Source: Lonicera japonica (Eukaryota > Streptophyta > Magnoliopsida > Dipsacales > Caprifoliaceae). From it: a stretch of 64,000 bases of DNA. The stretch lies in the NCBI GenBank assembly GCA_021464415.1, contig CM038466.1, forward strand, positions 19,407,017-19,471,016, read 5' to 3'. A program made the translations under genes and the position numbers. A model generated the notes under the pieces. The model was not told where the DNA came from. It worked only from the letters and a program-made list of their open reading frames with translations, and did not search any database. Numbering within the stretch: position 1 is the stretch's first letter; each line of letters begins with the position of its first letter. Positions 1 to 11,825 of the stretch are shown here, piece after piece.

Positions 1-349
1 AAATTAGCACACTCTTAGAAAATGTGAAAGTCAACACGGATCAGAATTAGGGACAAAGGAAATATCATACTTTCTGTCACATATTCTGTTTACTATTTTT
101 GTTGCACTTATCATGGTTTGGCCAAACTTTGCATACAAAATTTGTTATAATAACTTCACTTCTTATTTGCTTACATTTACATCTGTACTTCCTCTGCATA
201 ATAATACTATCTCTAACCCAAATTAATAGCCGCCTAAGAAAATCAATGCGCCAATCTTTTGGTTTCGGTTATTATTGGTTACATTGAAGTCGATTTATCA
301 AAAAGTTGACTTGTGAGTGGTCAACTCAATTGTTTATCTGGTATTGCAG
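1..349 (+). other. Intron of the peptidyl-tRNA hydrolase gene (5' part off-window)
   Basis: No coding signal is visible. The stretch ends in a 3' splice site (AG at 348-349) that opens the first visible exon of the adjoining gene, so it is read as the tail of an intron. The short ORF at 99-287 resembles nothing I recognise. Confidence 0.6.
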
Positions 350-788
350 GGTGAAGAGTGTGATAGAACATTTGGATGGTCGCCGTGACTTCCCACGGTT
401 TTGCATAGGTTATTTTCTTGAAACCCCTTTACATGGTTTGCTGGATATTATATTTTTTCCCTAGTCTTATCTCTATTTTTGGTAGGCATTGGAAATCCAC
501 CTGGTACCATGGACATGAAAGCTTTTCTTCTGCAGAAATTCAGTTCGGTGGAGCGAAAACAGGTACAATATCTTGCAAGTTTCTGGGAAAAATAATAATT
601 TGTGCTCGTCTCATCAGATAGATTTGGAGTGTACATAACTACATCGTACATACTGGATCTACCTACTCCAAAGTCCTTTTTGCGAGATTTAGTGTGTTCA
701 CCTCCGTTTCTCCCCATCCTTATTTTATACGCTCATTAATTGGTAAATTGAGATTGAAAAAAAGATCGTTTTTATTTTATTTTTCATA

Positions 789-819
<31 letters not shown>

Positions 820-978
820 GGCATCGGAGGCTGAATCTAATTGGTATGATTACCTTGGCAGGTGGATGTAGCACTGGAACAAGGGCCTGAGGCTGTGAGG
901 GCCTTGTTACTAGGTGGATTCAACACTAGAATCACTAGATTTAATCTGGGCCAAAAATACAAGTTCCACAAAGTTTGA
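350..978 (+). CDS. Peptidyl-tRNA hydrolase, organellar type, 3' end only
   Basis: Three terminal exons are visible: 350-408, 486-562 and 862-978 (TGA 976-978). All junctions are GT-AG and keep phase. The 84 visible residues include VIEHLDGRRDFPR, then GIGNPPGTMDMKAFLLQKFS, and end in the FNLGQKYKFHKV tail. This matches the C-terminal third of chloroplast/mitochondrial peptidyl-tRNA hydrolases (Pth1 family; the plant CRS2 splicing factors are paralogues). The family hydrolyses the ester bond of peptidyl-tRNAs that drop off the ribosome, recycling tRNA. The catalytic His, Asn and Asp residues lie upstream and are outside the window, so activity and the transit peptide cannot be judged. The hydrolase assignment rather than CRS2 is by resemblance only. 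Confidence 0.85.
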
Positions 979-2483
979 GCATCAATAATGAAGAAAACCT
1001 AGAGTATATAGGAGTAATTGAATGATCACCTACTTGTGCTAGTTTCACATCAAATTTGATTCTTCACATGTTAATTTCTTATGCTGATGTATTGTAACAC
1101 ATTATATCTTATAAACACTTTTAGCATATATTTCTTGCATTGCTGCTTATTGGCTGCGCCTGGTCACCAGGGTGCAGTGCTAAGTGCTCTGGGACGAAAC
1201 TTAATACTCCCTCCATTTGATAGTCCGACTTTCTTTTTTGAGATGGTTTAAATTGATTGTCTTGTTTCGTTTTTTAGTCATAATCAATGTACTATTCGCA
1301 CAACATAAAATAAGTTGTATTCTTGATTGTTGATTAAGTTAAGTTCGTGTTTTCTCAAAAAGTACCAAAGTAAAGTAGGACTATCAATTTGAGACAAAAG
1401 GTATAAGTCGAATTCTTGTGTAAGGATTTTGACGGTTTATCTTTGGGTCTAAGCTAAATGCGCAAAGAAATCTATATTCCTTCATTAATTCCTCTGGTGG
1501 TCGAAAGAAAGAGTGGGTTAAGCTTCTTCGCATAGGTGGCTGGTTGGGAAGAATACTTGTTAAAGCGAAAAGAAAGACAAGTGAAAGCCTACACAAGCAT
1601 AAGTTCTTGGCAGAGTAGTTCACGAATGATAGCATTTTATGCGAAGTAATGGTAAAATGTAATCGATAGACAAGGCCTACTTGCAATCATCAAAAGTTTG
1701 TATGATCATCAACTGAGCCACAAAGGATACAGGCTGCCAGATCCCAGCCGCCTAACAGGTTGACCTTTAATTTATTTATTTTTGTTTGTGTATGAAAATC
1801 AAACCATGTCTTTCTTGTGTTTGTATCTAGGTTAATGTTAAATTTAGCATTTTAGTATTTGTGTTGTAATTTAGCATTCATGCATCTACAATTGGCAAGA
1901 CTCTTTCGATCACAAATAAACAAATTCAGGTCAATTCTCATATTACACAAAATTCAGTTCGCTCAGAGTGGAGGGCTGGAGGCTAACTGTATATTTGGTC
2001 ACCGTGCCATCTAATTTCCTTCCATTTGTGAAGCCTGTAAGCAGCCGCCCAGTGAAATTAATCACAAGCACCAAAAGGCCCTCCCCGTAAATTAATCGCA
2101 TCTATTACAACCCAATGCTTTTTTTGGACTTCCTCTCTATTACTCTTTCAATTTAATTTGAATCGATGAATTTGTTGATGAAATTTTGTGGAAATGGTTT
2201 TACTTATTACAGAGATTATTTTCACTAAGTTTTATAAAATTAAAAAATAATAGAAAGAGTAAAGTCACAAATTTTTTTTTAGTTATGTCGGTCAATTGAA
2301 CCCTAACACCTCCCTTCTCAAATTCTCGTCTTGGTAATAAATAACTTATGCCCAAAATATATAAATTTTAAATTCAAGTTTTATCGATTTTAATTGCAAC
2401 AATAATTTGAACGTTGAAATGTAAAAGAAAATATTTTCTTATTCTATATTGTTATTGTTATACATAAATATAACTTATATAAT
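979..2483. other. Intergenic, AT-rich; one Stowaway-like MITE
   Basis: This stretch follows the hydrolase stop codon and runs to the next transposable element. Apart from the MITE at 1207-1401 I see no gene. The 100-codon antisense ORF at 1384-1686 has no recognisable motif. A CT microsatellite lies upstream, inside the last hydrolase intron (about 788-813). Confidence 0.5.
1207..1401. mobile_element. Stowaway-like MITE
   Basis: The left end reads CTCCCTCCATTTGATAGTCC after a TA. The right end, reverse-complemented, reads GTCTCAAATTGATAGTCC, followed a few bases on by TA. The CTCCCTCC start, TA target site and about 195 bp length fit the Stowaway/Tc1-mariner MITE type. The right boundary is uncertain by a few bases. 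Confidence 0.6.
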
Positions 2484-2635
2484 GGGGCAATTGGGTATAA
2501 GGGCTCATTCTAATAATAATATAATTATAAAGGACATTTAAAAATTAGACATGTAAATTAAGGACACTGTACAAAAAAGACAATAATATCCATTCTTTAT
2601 AACATCGCACCTCTCATTATGACACTAACAGCAAC

Positions 2636-3566
2636 CAGAATGTGCTAAATGCATTTAGCACCTTATTTAGCACATTTTGGACAACAATCAAAATGTGCTA
2701 AATGCGCTCTAGAATGTGCTAAATGCATTTAGCACCACCTGGACAGCAATCAAAATGTGCAAAATGCGCTCTAGAATGTGCTAAATGCATTTAGTACCAC
2801 CTGGACAACAACCAGCACCTTCTGGACTGCAATAAAAAGGTGCTAAATGCGCTTCAGAAGATGCTACAGTGGCGTAGCCAGGAATTTTTACCCGGAGGTG
2901 CGCCGCAATTTAAATGAACTCAAATTAAGCCCTAAATTCAACCCTACAAAATTAAGCCTAAAATCAACCCTACAAAATTAAGCCCTAAAATCAAGCTCCA
3001 ACTAATTTTACACAATTACACATATATTGAGATCATATATGATATATCCTAAAATCTACTCTACAAAATTAAGCTCTAAAATCAAAGTCCAACTAATTTT
3101 ACATCATAATATATACCATAGAGAGCAGAGAATAGCAAAAGAAAGGAGATAAAGAAAGGAGAGCTGTATTACACAATTACACAAGTCCCTATCTTTTTTT
3201 TTTTAAATAATTTGCCGAATCTCGGGAGTGCGGCCGCACTCCCTTGTACCTACGTGGAGACGCCCCTGAGATGCTAAATGCATTTAGCACATTCTGGATA
3301 GCAATCAAAATGTGCTAAATGCGCTCTAGAATGTGCTAAATGCATTTAACACCACCTGGACAACAACCAGAAAGTGCTAAATGCATTTAGCACCTTCTGG
3401 TCAGTAATTAAAAGGTGCTAAATGCGCTTCAGAATGTGCTATGGACCGCAATCAAAAGGTGCTAAATGCGCTCTAGAATGTGCTAAATGCATTTAGCACC
3501 ACCTGGACAATCTTCTGGACAACAACCAAAATGTGCCAAATACATTTAGCACTACCTGGACAACCT
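2636..3566. repeat. Minisatellite built on a 20-bp palindrome, interrupted by a hAT
   Basis: About eight copies, perfect or with one to three changes, of the palindrome GTGCTAAATGCATTTAGCAC recur. Most are separated by a half-palindrome variant (GTGCTAAATGCGC followed by TCTAGAA) and linkers such as CACCTGGACAACAATCAAAA. The composite unit is about 60 bp. The array is split at 2867-3268 by a hAT insertion. Each palindrome could form a hairpin or bind a dimeric protein. Confidence 0.85.
2867..3268. mobile_element. Non-autonomous hAT element, 402 bp
   Basis: It begins CAGTGGCGTAGCCAGG and ends in GACGCCCCTG, with a perfect 8-bp target-site duplication AGATGCTA at 2859-2866 and 3269-3276. The target lies inside the minisatellite, so this insertion is younger than the array. 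It carries no ORF. Its ends match those of the element at 36154-37008, so the two belong to one family. Confidence 0.9.
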
Positions 3567-4225
3567 TCTATTTATATATATGGATCGATGTGGGGTTCGT
3601 AAAAAAAAAAGTTACGATCAGATTTTATTTTTTTCAATATCCTGCTGGGCTGTTGAAATTGGTCGATTTCGATAACAAAACGACCTCTAATCGTCTTGAT
3701 TTACGCGATAATATAGTAACTTTGTCTTCTGAATAACATATTTGAAAACTAGCTAGATCCAACGGTTCAATCAAAAGTTATATCTGTTTTATGATTACCT
3801 CTACAGAAAAAAATAAAAAGAAGATGACAACGGTGCTCTGATCCTCTCTGCGAAAAGATTTGAGATTCAAGTGGTGGTGGTGGTGGTGGAGAAGGAGGTG
3901 AGATCGTTGGTCGGAGCTAAGGTTGGTCTATTGATTTGAGAAAGAGAGAGCAATGTGTTTGATTTTAGAGAGAGAGAAGAGAGAAGAAATGAGAACCGAA
4001 GAGAGAGATTTGTTACTTTTAATATTAACTTAAACTAATTAGGGGTATATTTGTCCATCAACATTTATCATTTTTCTTAAAATAAATTAATATTATGAAA
4101 ATTGTCCTTATTATAAAACTAAATTATGAAATTAATACTACTTTTTTTTATTAAACATGAGTCTGTCCTTAAAGTTATAAAATATTACAGAACGAGACCA
4201 TGTAACCTATTATCTCCTATATAAT

Positions 4226-4647
4226 TTATATTAATAAAAAAACGTACATAAAAATAATTGATAAGCGTAACTATATTCATAACTTAATAATAATGTAACA
4301 TGAGTAAGTTTTATATGGTAAGTTACACTCGCATTGAGTGCGGATAAGTGAGTCTTCGTTGAAAGCACTTTCTTTTAACCTCACAGATTCAAATAGGCCC
4401 CACCTCAATAAGAACGTTGCCAGTAAGAAAAAGAAAAAAAAAAGGAAAGAAAAAGGCCACTCTTTTCTCTCTCTCTGTCCCTGCTTTTCTTTTAATTAGA
4501 CCGTTGGAGCTCATTTTTTTCAAAAAGCCAAATCAAAGTCCAAGTCCTCCAAATACAAACTACAAAAAAAAAAAAAAAAACAGGGTACAATCTCAAACCT
4601 CTGTAAAACTGATAAGAGAAAAACAGAGCAAAAACTCATCATCAACA
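4226..4647 (+). promoter_or_regulatory. Upstream region and 5' leader of the 220-residue protein gene
   Basis: Between the TIR element and the start codon is AT-rich DNA, then purine-rich and CT-rich tracts (about 4425-4480) and a run of A (4563-4580). An open frame runs in from 4417, but its lysine-rich, low-complexity translation looks like read-through of a leader. No TATA element stands out. Confidence 0.35.
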
Positions 4648-5310
4648 ATGGCAGCAGGGGCCAGCACAGCCTCTTTACAACAACAAACCCAAACCCTAGA
4701 TCGCCTCTTCACTGCCCTCGATCCCAAATCCCTAATCCTCTCACAATTCTCACAAAACCCTAATAATCTCCTTCAACTCACAACACAAGACATTTTGGAA
4801 AGAGGACCCAGATACGAAGCTTACGCCAATCTAAGAGAATCAAAACTCAGATCCAAGAAAGTTAAACAATTCCCATCCCAAGATCTCGAATCAAATCTCA
4901 CCCCACCGAAAAAACAGCTCAAATATCAGGGGAGTTTGCCTACTAGACGAAAAGGGTCCTCTGTTTTGACACAATCGGTGCCTGATTTCTCGTCGGCAAT
5001 AAGGAAAGAGAACAAGAAGCCTCCGGTGGCGGCTCTGCCCCCGGTGATGGAGAAGTCAGCGACTCCGCCGGCTAAGAGTTTGAGGAGTTCTGGGATTCCG
5101 GCGAGATTGGGAGGAAGTAAGTCGGCGAATTCTTCGGGGGAGAAAAGGATTAATGGGGGAATGTTGGGAGCGAGAAAAAGTTATGCGAATTTGGAAGAAT
5201 TAAAGGGGTTATCTTGTGCTGCCGCAAGTGCCATTAATGGAGAAAACAGGGGATTGAGGAGTGGTAGAACAACTGTTGGTAAAACTATTTTGGGGTATAG
5301 GCAATCTTGA
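4648..5310 (+). CDS. Conserved plant protein of unknown function, 220 aa, intronless
   Basis: The start was chosen at ATG 4648 (context ACAATGGC, a good plant initiation site) rather than the upstream in-frame ATG at 4417, because composition becomes protein-like only from MAAGASTASLQQQ onward. The N-terminal 70 residues contain LDRLFTALDPKSLILSQFS and then DILERGPRYEAYANLRESKL. I recall this block as a conserved feature of uncharacterised plant proteins but can give no name. The rest is basic, rich in Ser, Pro and Lys, and probably disordered (GSLPTRRKGSSVLTQSVPDFS, later KSLRSSGIPARLGGSKS). There is no signal peptide or membrane segment. Basic SxIP-like stretches (SGIPARLGG) hint at microtubule association, but that is inference only. 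Confidence 0.75.
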   Translation: MAAGASTASLQQQTQTLDRLFTALDPKSLILSQFSQNPNNLLQLTTQDILERGPRYEAYANLRESKLRSKKVKQFPSQDLESNLTPPKKQLKYQGSLPTRRKGSSVLTQSVPDFSSAIRKENKKPPVAALPPVMEKSATPPAKSLRSSGIPARLGGSKSANSSGEKRINGGMLGARKSYANLEELKGLSCAAASAINGENRGLRSGRTTVGKTILGYRQS

Positions 5311-6552
5311 ATTTCATTAAGAAAGAAGAAGTCTTTTTTCTTTTTTTCCTAATTGATTTATTCTTTTTGATGAGATTATGATTATTATTATTATGATTAG
5401 GAATTTGTTTTGAGGTTTTTGTTTTTCATTGTGGATTTGTTTTATGGGGTGTATAAAGAGTTGCTTTGAATCTGATTGTAAGATACTGAAGAGTTATTAT
5501 GATTCTCTGTTTTAATATCTAGTTTGTCTTCTATCTTGTAAGTTCTTCTGCTTTACATCAAAGTTTTTCCTTTTCTATTTTTTAATTAATGCATTATTTT
5601 GCTTTGCCTTTCTAATTCTCCTTTTGCTTATTTAGCTTTACGTCCAACACGTTCCTGCGAGAGAATTTTTGTAATCAATTTTCAAATTAATTAATGTTCT
5701 TTATACCCGGGATTAGCATAGATATAACTATGGTAATAACTAATCAATTTCCTGAAACTTCCGTTTAATAACAAAACAAAAAATGATCTTTGATTTATAT
5801 AAAAAATTAGAAGATAAATTAAAGGATGTAGTGAGATAGCTCTTTAAGAAGTGGCAAAAAACATATTTTTACAAAAATTAAAATAGAAAATGAAGAACGT
5901 CTTTCCAAAAAAATAAGCGAAATCGCATTATTATATATTTAAACTTATTTTTTGACTTTTCATAAAGAATAATTATTTTCACTACTATTTTACATATTAT
6001 TATCAAATAAAACTTAAATAATAACTAATAGCCATGCCTTAAAATTATTAAGTATCGAAATAAAATAGAGTTGATGTCTTAGAAACTTCATCAACTAGTA
6101 AAACACTAAAACGCATTAAGTTATTGACTGATTATAATAAATGCATTCAAAGTATCAAATAAACAAAGTTAAGTTATAATTAGGGAAGTTCCGTTTTAAC
6201 TATAATCCAAGGATTGGACTCGGATATACAAGTTTTTCATTTATACTTTCCGAGATCGAAAAATGACATGTAGTACTGCAGCTGCATAATTGAGGACAGA
6301 ATGACATTCCACTGTAAATTGACCTAGCAAAATAAAGAAAGGTCTTCAACTTTCCAGTACGAACTTAATTGACAAAATACATTACCTTCTCTTCATAATT
6401 AAAAAAAAAAAAACCATCCAATGCTAATTCCACGCCTATTTATACACCCAAAAAAATAAAAAAAAAAAAAACAAACAAACCACCACCACACCCTTTTTTA
6501 GATCAACAAACAAAAGTACCCTACTCCGTGGCTATGAGGAGGAGCTCAAAAA
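5311..6552. other. Intergenic between convergent genes
   Basis: It holds the T-rich 3' region of the upstream gene (to about 5600), AT-rich DNA, and the 3' flank of the minus-strand VARLMGL gene, including A-runs at 6400-6480. No further gene or element boundary was recognised. Confidence 0.5.
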
Positions 6553-9500
6553 TCAGCAGAAACCTACTCTGCTGCACTCCCAAAGATCTATCACAATCTC
6601 ATCAATCAACCCCTCAAATATATCCCCGTCAATATCAACACCATTCTCAAATTCTTCTATCTCAAAATCAGTCCATTTCCCCAACCCATAACTCATCTCC
6701 CTCTCTATTAGCTCGTCTGGAACCAACCCGGCCAAACCTGCCCACTTCCTGACCTCACCAACTACCTCCTGAATCACAATCTTGTTATTCACGCGTAAGG
6801 GCAATCTTGTCCAAGAGTATTGACCATAACTCAACTCTAAATACTCTACAACACAGTCGAAGAGGAACCCCTTGAGCAAGTTCCCCTCTTTGGTGTCCTC
6901 AAAACCAAGAAAGCAACTACAATTCGTCCACATGACACTCCCAAGAGTTTCCAGTTCATCAAGGAGAAAGCAAACTAAAGAAAAATCTTGGCTTCTGTCT
7001 GGATTGCATAGAGATACGTTTCTGTAAACTAATTCGGCGTTCAAGATGACTTCTTTTGCATGGGCAAGCTTGATTACATTTAATTTGGCGTCAGCAACAT
7101 CAAGAACGCGTAGTGCTTCAGATATTTGGTTGTCAAGATGTGTCACAGAATCTTGAACAGTCCTCCGGTTGCTTAGTGAGGTTGCAGAGTCCAAAAGATC
7201 ATAATCGGGCTCTAGTTTTCGTGGTTCACCATAGGAGTTATCAATGGAGTCAGCGCACAGTTTATGTCCTGGAATTAGAAGTAAACATGTAGACAAGCAA
7301 GAGAAAGCTTTCAGAAAATCAATAGTGTTGAATTTTGGCCCAAAAGTTGCACAATTACAACAGTCTGGTAGTGCCTGTTTCACTGCATTTCTTTTCGATG
7401 GAAAAATGTTCCAAGGATCCATTTAATGAAGAGTTGGAAAATAATGGGAAACACTACTAATTTTTTTGATAAGTTGGAAAAAGAGGTGAGTGATTTGGTG
7501 CAATTTTCTACTACTTTTTCGGTTTCTCAATGGAATAATATTCTTTGGGTGATGGGTAAGGAAAATTTTCCATGAAAAAAGAGGTAAAGATGGAGAACAT
7601 TCCATCAAATTTACTCATCAATTTTCCAACATCTCATAAAAAAGTTTAGTCTTTTCAATCATTTACCAACTTTTTTTATCAAACAGACCCAAAGTTTCAT
7701 GTAAATCAATCTAATGCATCCTCTGTCACTTACCTGAGCTATCATCAAGACTGCTGGAAAAGCAGCTGTCATTTAAAAAAGAAGCTTCAAGAACAGAGGC
7801 GGGGCTAAGATTATTGTTGTCATGGCCATACCTGACGGAAGCTCCTGCTGTCTTTGGTTTGGCCTGATGAGAATAATACCCACGAGAATGTCATGTTGAA
7901 ATATTGGCCACCATACCACAAATGTAATTGAGACATTGAAAAAGATCACATAATAAGGATGTAACATAGTTTTGGAGCAAAAAGGAACTACAATAACTGC
8001 AATGCTAACTCAGAGCTTGCACTGGTTTGATTAATTAATGGTGACGTGAGCCAGTCACAAGACTTCTTTAAAATTTCCTAAATTGATACCCCACTGGTTA
8101 ATGAAAACAATAAAATGTGCCAATGAACATGACAAGTCTGGATAGTGCAAATTCCATAGCAATATAAATTAGCTAAACAAAAGCTGAACCAACACAGAAT
8201 AGGGAACACTGAATTTCAATGTGGCTACGTCAATAAGCACGCATTTGTAAGCTACAATTGCGTTTATTTCTACTTGGGGAGTTTAAATATCAGAACAAAA
8301 TTTGAAATATAATCTATGTGAAAAGGTTGAGGTCCTACTGTCAAACAATTCTGTGTTCTGTACCACAACAGAGAAACAGTAGAGGGAAATGATAAGGCAT
8401 CTTCATTGTTACTAGCTAATATATCAACTAAACTAGTTTCAACCGAACAAATCCCAGATAATTATTTGGAATTTTGGATGGACATACACACAGAAATATA
8501 CAGGCGCATATGTATAATGTTCCACTGCCACAGTAAGTAATATTCTGGAACTCCAAGTGCAGTGTTACATAAACACTCGTTCGCACAACTAATACGTAAA
8601 CGCTTATCAAGCTATTAGTAATATAACTAGAAATAACAACTCACCTGGAATGTGATATTTGCTTTAGCATTTGACATACGGTCATTGGATCTAACAGCCA
8701 CAGCATCCTGATCGTATGGCTTCTCTGCGGTTATAGCAGATATTAGCTCTTGAAGAATCATAGCAGATGTTCTCTTAGGCGGGGTACCTCCAAATGCGAA
8801 CTCATTCTCCTCTTGAAAACTCAATTCCTTTAACTTTTGTTCTAGAAGAGCACCTAAAGTGTCCCCCCTGAGAGGGGATGGTTTTTGAAAGCATGTATTA
8901 CCGTCAATTTCATTCGACATTGAATTCTTTTGCAGAGTTCTATTATAACCAGATTTGTTTTGATCCCTTCTTTTCTGCATTCCTGCAGGGATTCCACTCT
9001 TGTGCTTCATAGGAGAACTATATGTGAAGGGAATGACATCATTGTCCTTCTTGCCACTGCCCCCAGTCATATGACTTTTGTGCAAATGGGCCAATTTGGA
9101 GCGAGCATTTCGGGCTATCTCTTTTCCAGGGATTGTATTGAAATTACTATTTTTTTGTTTGTCAATATCACAATGGTCACTTTGTCTACTGACATTCATC
9201 GACCTCCTCTTCCGAACTGGGGATAGGAATTCATCACCCCTATTACCAACTTTCCCATATGTTTCAAACTTAAAATTATCCACTTTGGCAGGCATCCTTG
9301 ACCGAGTTCGGCCACTTAACGTTCGGTTCAAAGCAACAAAGTCTTTAGTCTCATTAATAACATTTGTTGACATTGGAACTGTATTGCCCTGCAAGTTACT
9401 CAACTTTGACCTTGGTGGAACCCCGTCCCTTCCGAGAGATGCCTGGTTTTGCCTTTGAGTCTTGTGCGAAGAACAAACAGAAGAAGGTGACTTTTGATGC

Positions 9501-10929
9501 TTGCACTGTTGGCTTGTTGAATGCCACCGAATTTGACCTTCTTGGTCAATAGGCACTCTATCTGAAATGGGTTCAGCAAAATATTTCGTATTTTTCATTG
9601 CTTGATCATAACCTTTATGAAGAACTCTCTCTTGTTCTTGATCAAGGGAGGAAATTGGCAATTTTGGCTTACTCCTTTCTGAATCTTGAGAAGGACCGAA
9701 ACAATCTGAGACAGAAGAGCCAAAAACAGACAGAAGTTCTTCTGTATTTGGTCTACTATCCACATTATGTAAAGAATGGCCACAATTTGTGCAAGAAGAC
9801 TGCCCTTGCAATGACTTGGCCTCATTAACATAGTAATTGGGGCATTTTGATAGCATGGCCTCGTCCACAGGAACATAATGCATCGATTTCGCGTAAGTAA
9901 TAGCACATTTAGCCCTATTACCGGATTGCAACCTGGGTTCTAAGATTCTAGTAGCAGCACCAATCAACCGAGAAGCATTTCTTGCCGAAAGACTTTTAGG
10001 GCTCTTTACCGGAGAAGGTAGTTTCGTATGATGTTTCCTTGACCTTGACAAAACATTCTTGAATTGCAATGCCTCAGCTCCGAACTTAGTCATGGGCCTT
10101 CTCTCAGATGAGCCAGTCTTTTGAAGCTTCTGGGGCCTCAAATCAGGCTTTATTTCTCTCTTCTCTAAACTCCGTTCTTCGTTAGCAAGCCCTCGAGGAT
10201 CACTCACAAAATTCTCTTCTTTATCAACCCCGACGATTCTAGAGGACGGTGGTTTCTTTAACTTATCCTGTCTTTCAACCGGCATAGATTCCAAACCCAT
10301 CAACTTAGCAACCAAACTAGGAGGCCTCATCCCATGCTTTTGTTCAGAATCAGGAATCCGAGTCCCATCTTTCTTCACATTTGGGAAACCCCCACTATTT
10401 TCATCAGCAATCTATCAACATCCAAATAAAATCAAGGTTAGCCAAAAATGTAAAAGTAGTCCCGAACAGAGAATCAACCTATTTAGACAGATTTATCAAA
10501 CAAGAGAAGGGGAAGAAAGACCTAAACTGATGGGAAAAAATCCACAAAGAAAATGACATACCAAACGTAGCTTGGGCAGCTTTTCATCCCCACCAAACTT
10601 CTTCGAAGCTTGTTTTCCTCGACCTAACAAAAATGCAAGCATGCAACTTCAAAAACCCCAGATTTCTTTTGCTTTTCAGTTCACATAAAATGGTGGGCGT
10701 GCGTGTGGGATCTTAGTGCTTAAACAAACATCATTATTGAGCTTATTTAGAGTTTAATATAACACTAACCTGGTGGAAGTAGCTTCTTCGAAAAGAGCTT
10801 CTTCTTTGCAAACCTCCGGTTCCAATCAAAGAGCTGAAAGAATATGCCAACACACCCACCAGGCTTATGAGGCCTTTTGTCTACAATTGCTAAGGTTGAC
10901 ACACTCTTGTCATTAGTAGTATCACTCAT
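6553..10929 (-). CDS. VARLMGL / DUF4378 protein (TRM/LONGIFOLIA type), 944 aa
   Basis: Five coding exons on the minus strand join in phase: 10929-10770, 10623-10562, 10411-8645, 7863-7734 and 7268-6553. The N-terminus has CVGIFFQLFDWNRRFAKKKL, typical of this family. Residues 107-114 are LVAKLMGL, the VARLMGL motif (DUF3741). A long basic, Ser-rich, probably disordered middle follows, then SVLEASFLNDSCFSSSLDDS at the exon 4 end. A C-terminal DUF4378 domain (about 780-935) includes CVVEYLELSYGQYSW and DEIVIDLWEC. Related plant proteins (TON1-recruiting motif family) act at cortical microtubules and in cell elongation; that role is family knowledge, not shown here. The start was set at ATG 10929 because family members begin about there. 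An in-frame ATG at 10998 would add 23 residues. Confidence 0.88.
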
Positions 10930-11825
10930 CTCTCCACAAAATGCAAATGCTCTTAAAACCCCTTCAATCAATTCTTGAGCTTTTGATTCCAAACACAATA
11001 AATGAAATCCCCTTCAAAATGCGGTAAAAGTACACAACAACGTAGGCCTGCAAATATTCATTATATGTCCCAATAAAAAAAAATAAAAACTAATTCTTTG
11101 ACAAAAAAAAAACCCTGCATTTTTCACCCTATTGCATTTAATAGCTCCCTCTCAAACATTCCTTCTCACCAAATATCACTCACTCACTCACTCACCTCTC
11201 ACACTCACATTTTGACCCAAAATCAAAACTATTCCAAATGAATAACACAGATGGAGGGAATCTCCCCAAAACTATGCAACTGTCGTCATGCTCTTCCTGT
11301 GAAGCAACCAAGCAAGCAAACATTCACAAGAAACAAGCAAAAGTTCGCCAAAAGCCTGAAAAGAAAGCAACTGCACAAGATAACCAAAACAGCAAATGCA
11401 GAGCACAGTGACTGTGCAATGTAGAGAGAGAGAGGAGAGAGAAACAAAAAGGTCTTTTGATTCTTTTTATTTTGTATATTTTGATAAATCAGAAACCCTA
11501 ATAATTAATTAAATTAAAGAGGATAATTTCACACACACAAGATCTTTATAGGTCTGTAGTTTGTACGAAACCCTAGTAAAATGAAGCTCGAGGGGGGACT
11601 AATGGTGGCAGTTGGCAGGTGAAAAAGACAACGATGTTTGAAGGTTCGGATACCGGTGGGGGGTTGTGGGGAGGGGGGCGGGAGCGCTGGGGGTGGCAGG
11701 GCTGTGCGTAGGATAAGGGAGTAGGTGACAAAGAGGGAAACCCCACGCGTACTGAAGCAATGGTCAATATTTGCACTGGAATTGAGGGAATACAAACAAA
11801 TATATTAAATTACGTTATCGGTGCA
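10930..11825 (-). promoter_or_regulatory. Leader and promoter region of the VARLMGL gene
   Basis: Upstream of the start on the minus strand, the DNA contains CACT-repeats (11178-11200), a GA-rich tract (11421-11445 as read on plus) and a GC-richer patch (11640-11720) unlike the surrounding AT-rich sequence. Part is probably 5' UTR, perhaps with an intron. The ORFs at 11529-11795 are proline-rich reads of this patch and are not accepted as genes. Confidence 0.4.

Larger units (their letters stand above)
2484..4217. mobile_element. 1.7-kb TIR element with internal minisatellite and a nested hAT
   Basis: The ends form imperfect terminal inverted repeats: the left starts GGGGCAATTGGG and passes through GGGCTCATTCT, and the right in reverse complement starts GGAGATAATAGG and passes through GGTCTCGTTCT. 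The element is flanked by a perfect duplication TATATAAT (2476-2483 and 4218-4225). Inside are a minisatellite, a younger hAT element (2867-3268) and, near the right end (3830-4020), a GGT/GA-rich tract that in reverse complement looks like a plant 5' leader followed by a short codon-like CACCAC run. There is no transposase ORF, so it is non-autonomous. The 8-bp duplication suits hAT or a Mutator-like element with one lost base; the superfamily is not settled. Confidence 0.65.

Noticed and set aside
1384..1686. 100-codon minus-strand ORF
   Set aside because: It overlaps the end of a Stowaway-like MITE and shows no family resemblance or codon pattern.
2636..3566. Palindromic repeats with spacers, superficially CRISPR-like
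   Set aside because: The DNA is plant nuclear, the spacers are themselves repeats, and the array lies inside a transposable element. No cas-like genes are present.
8930..9906. Several ORFs of 60-126 codons on the plus strand and in a second minus frame
   Set aside because: They are shadows of the large third exon of the VARLMGL gene, whose frame is supported by motifs and splice phases.
11529..11795. Two overlapping minus-strand ORFs, proline-rich
   Set aside because: They read the GC-rich upstream patch of the VARLMGL gene in two frames. No domain is visible and composition is what GGGGTGG-type tracts give in any frame.
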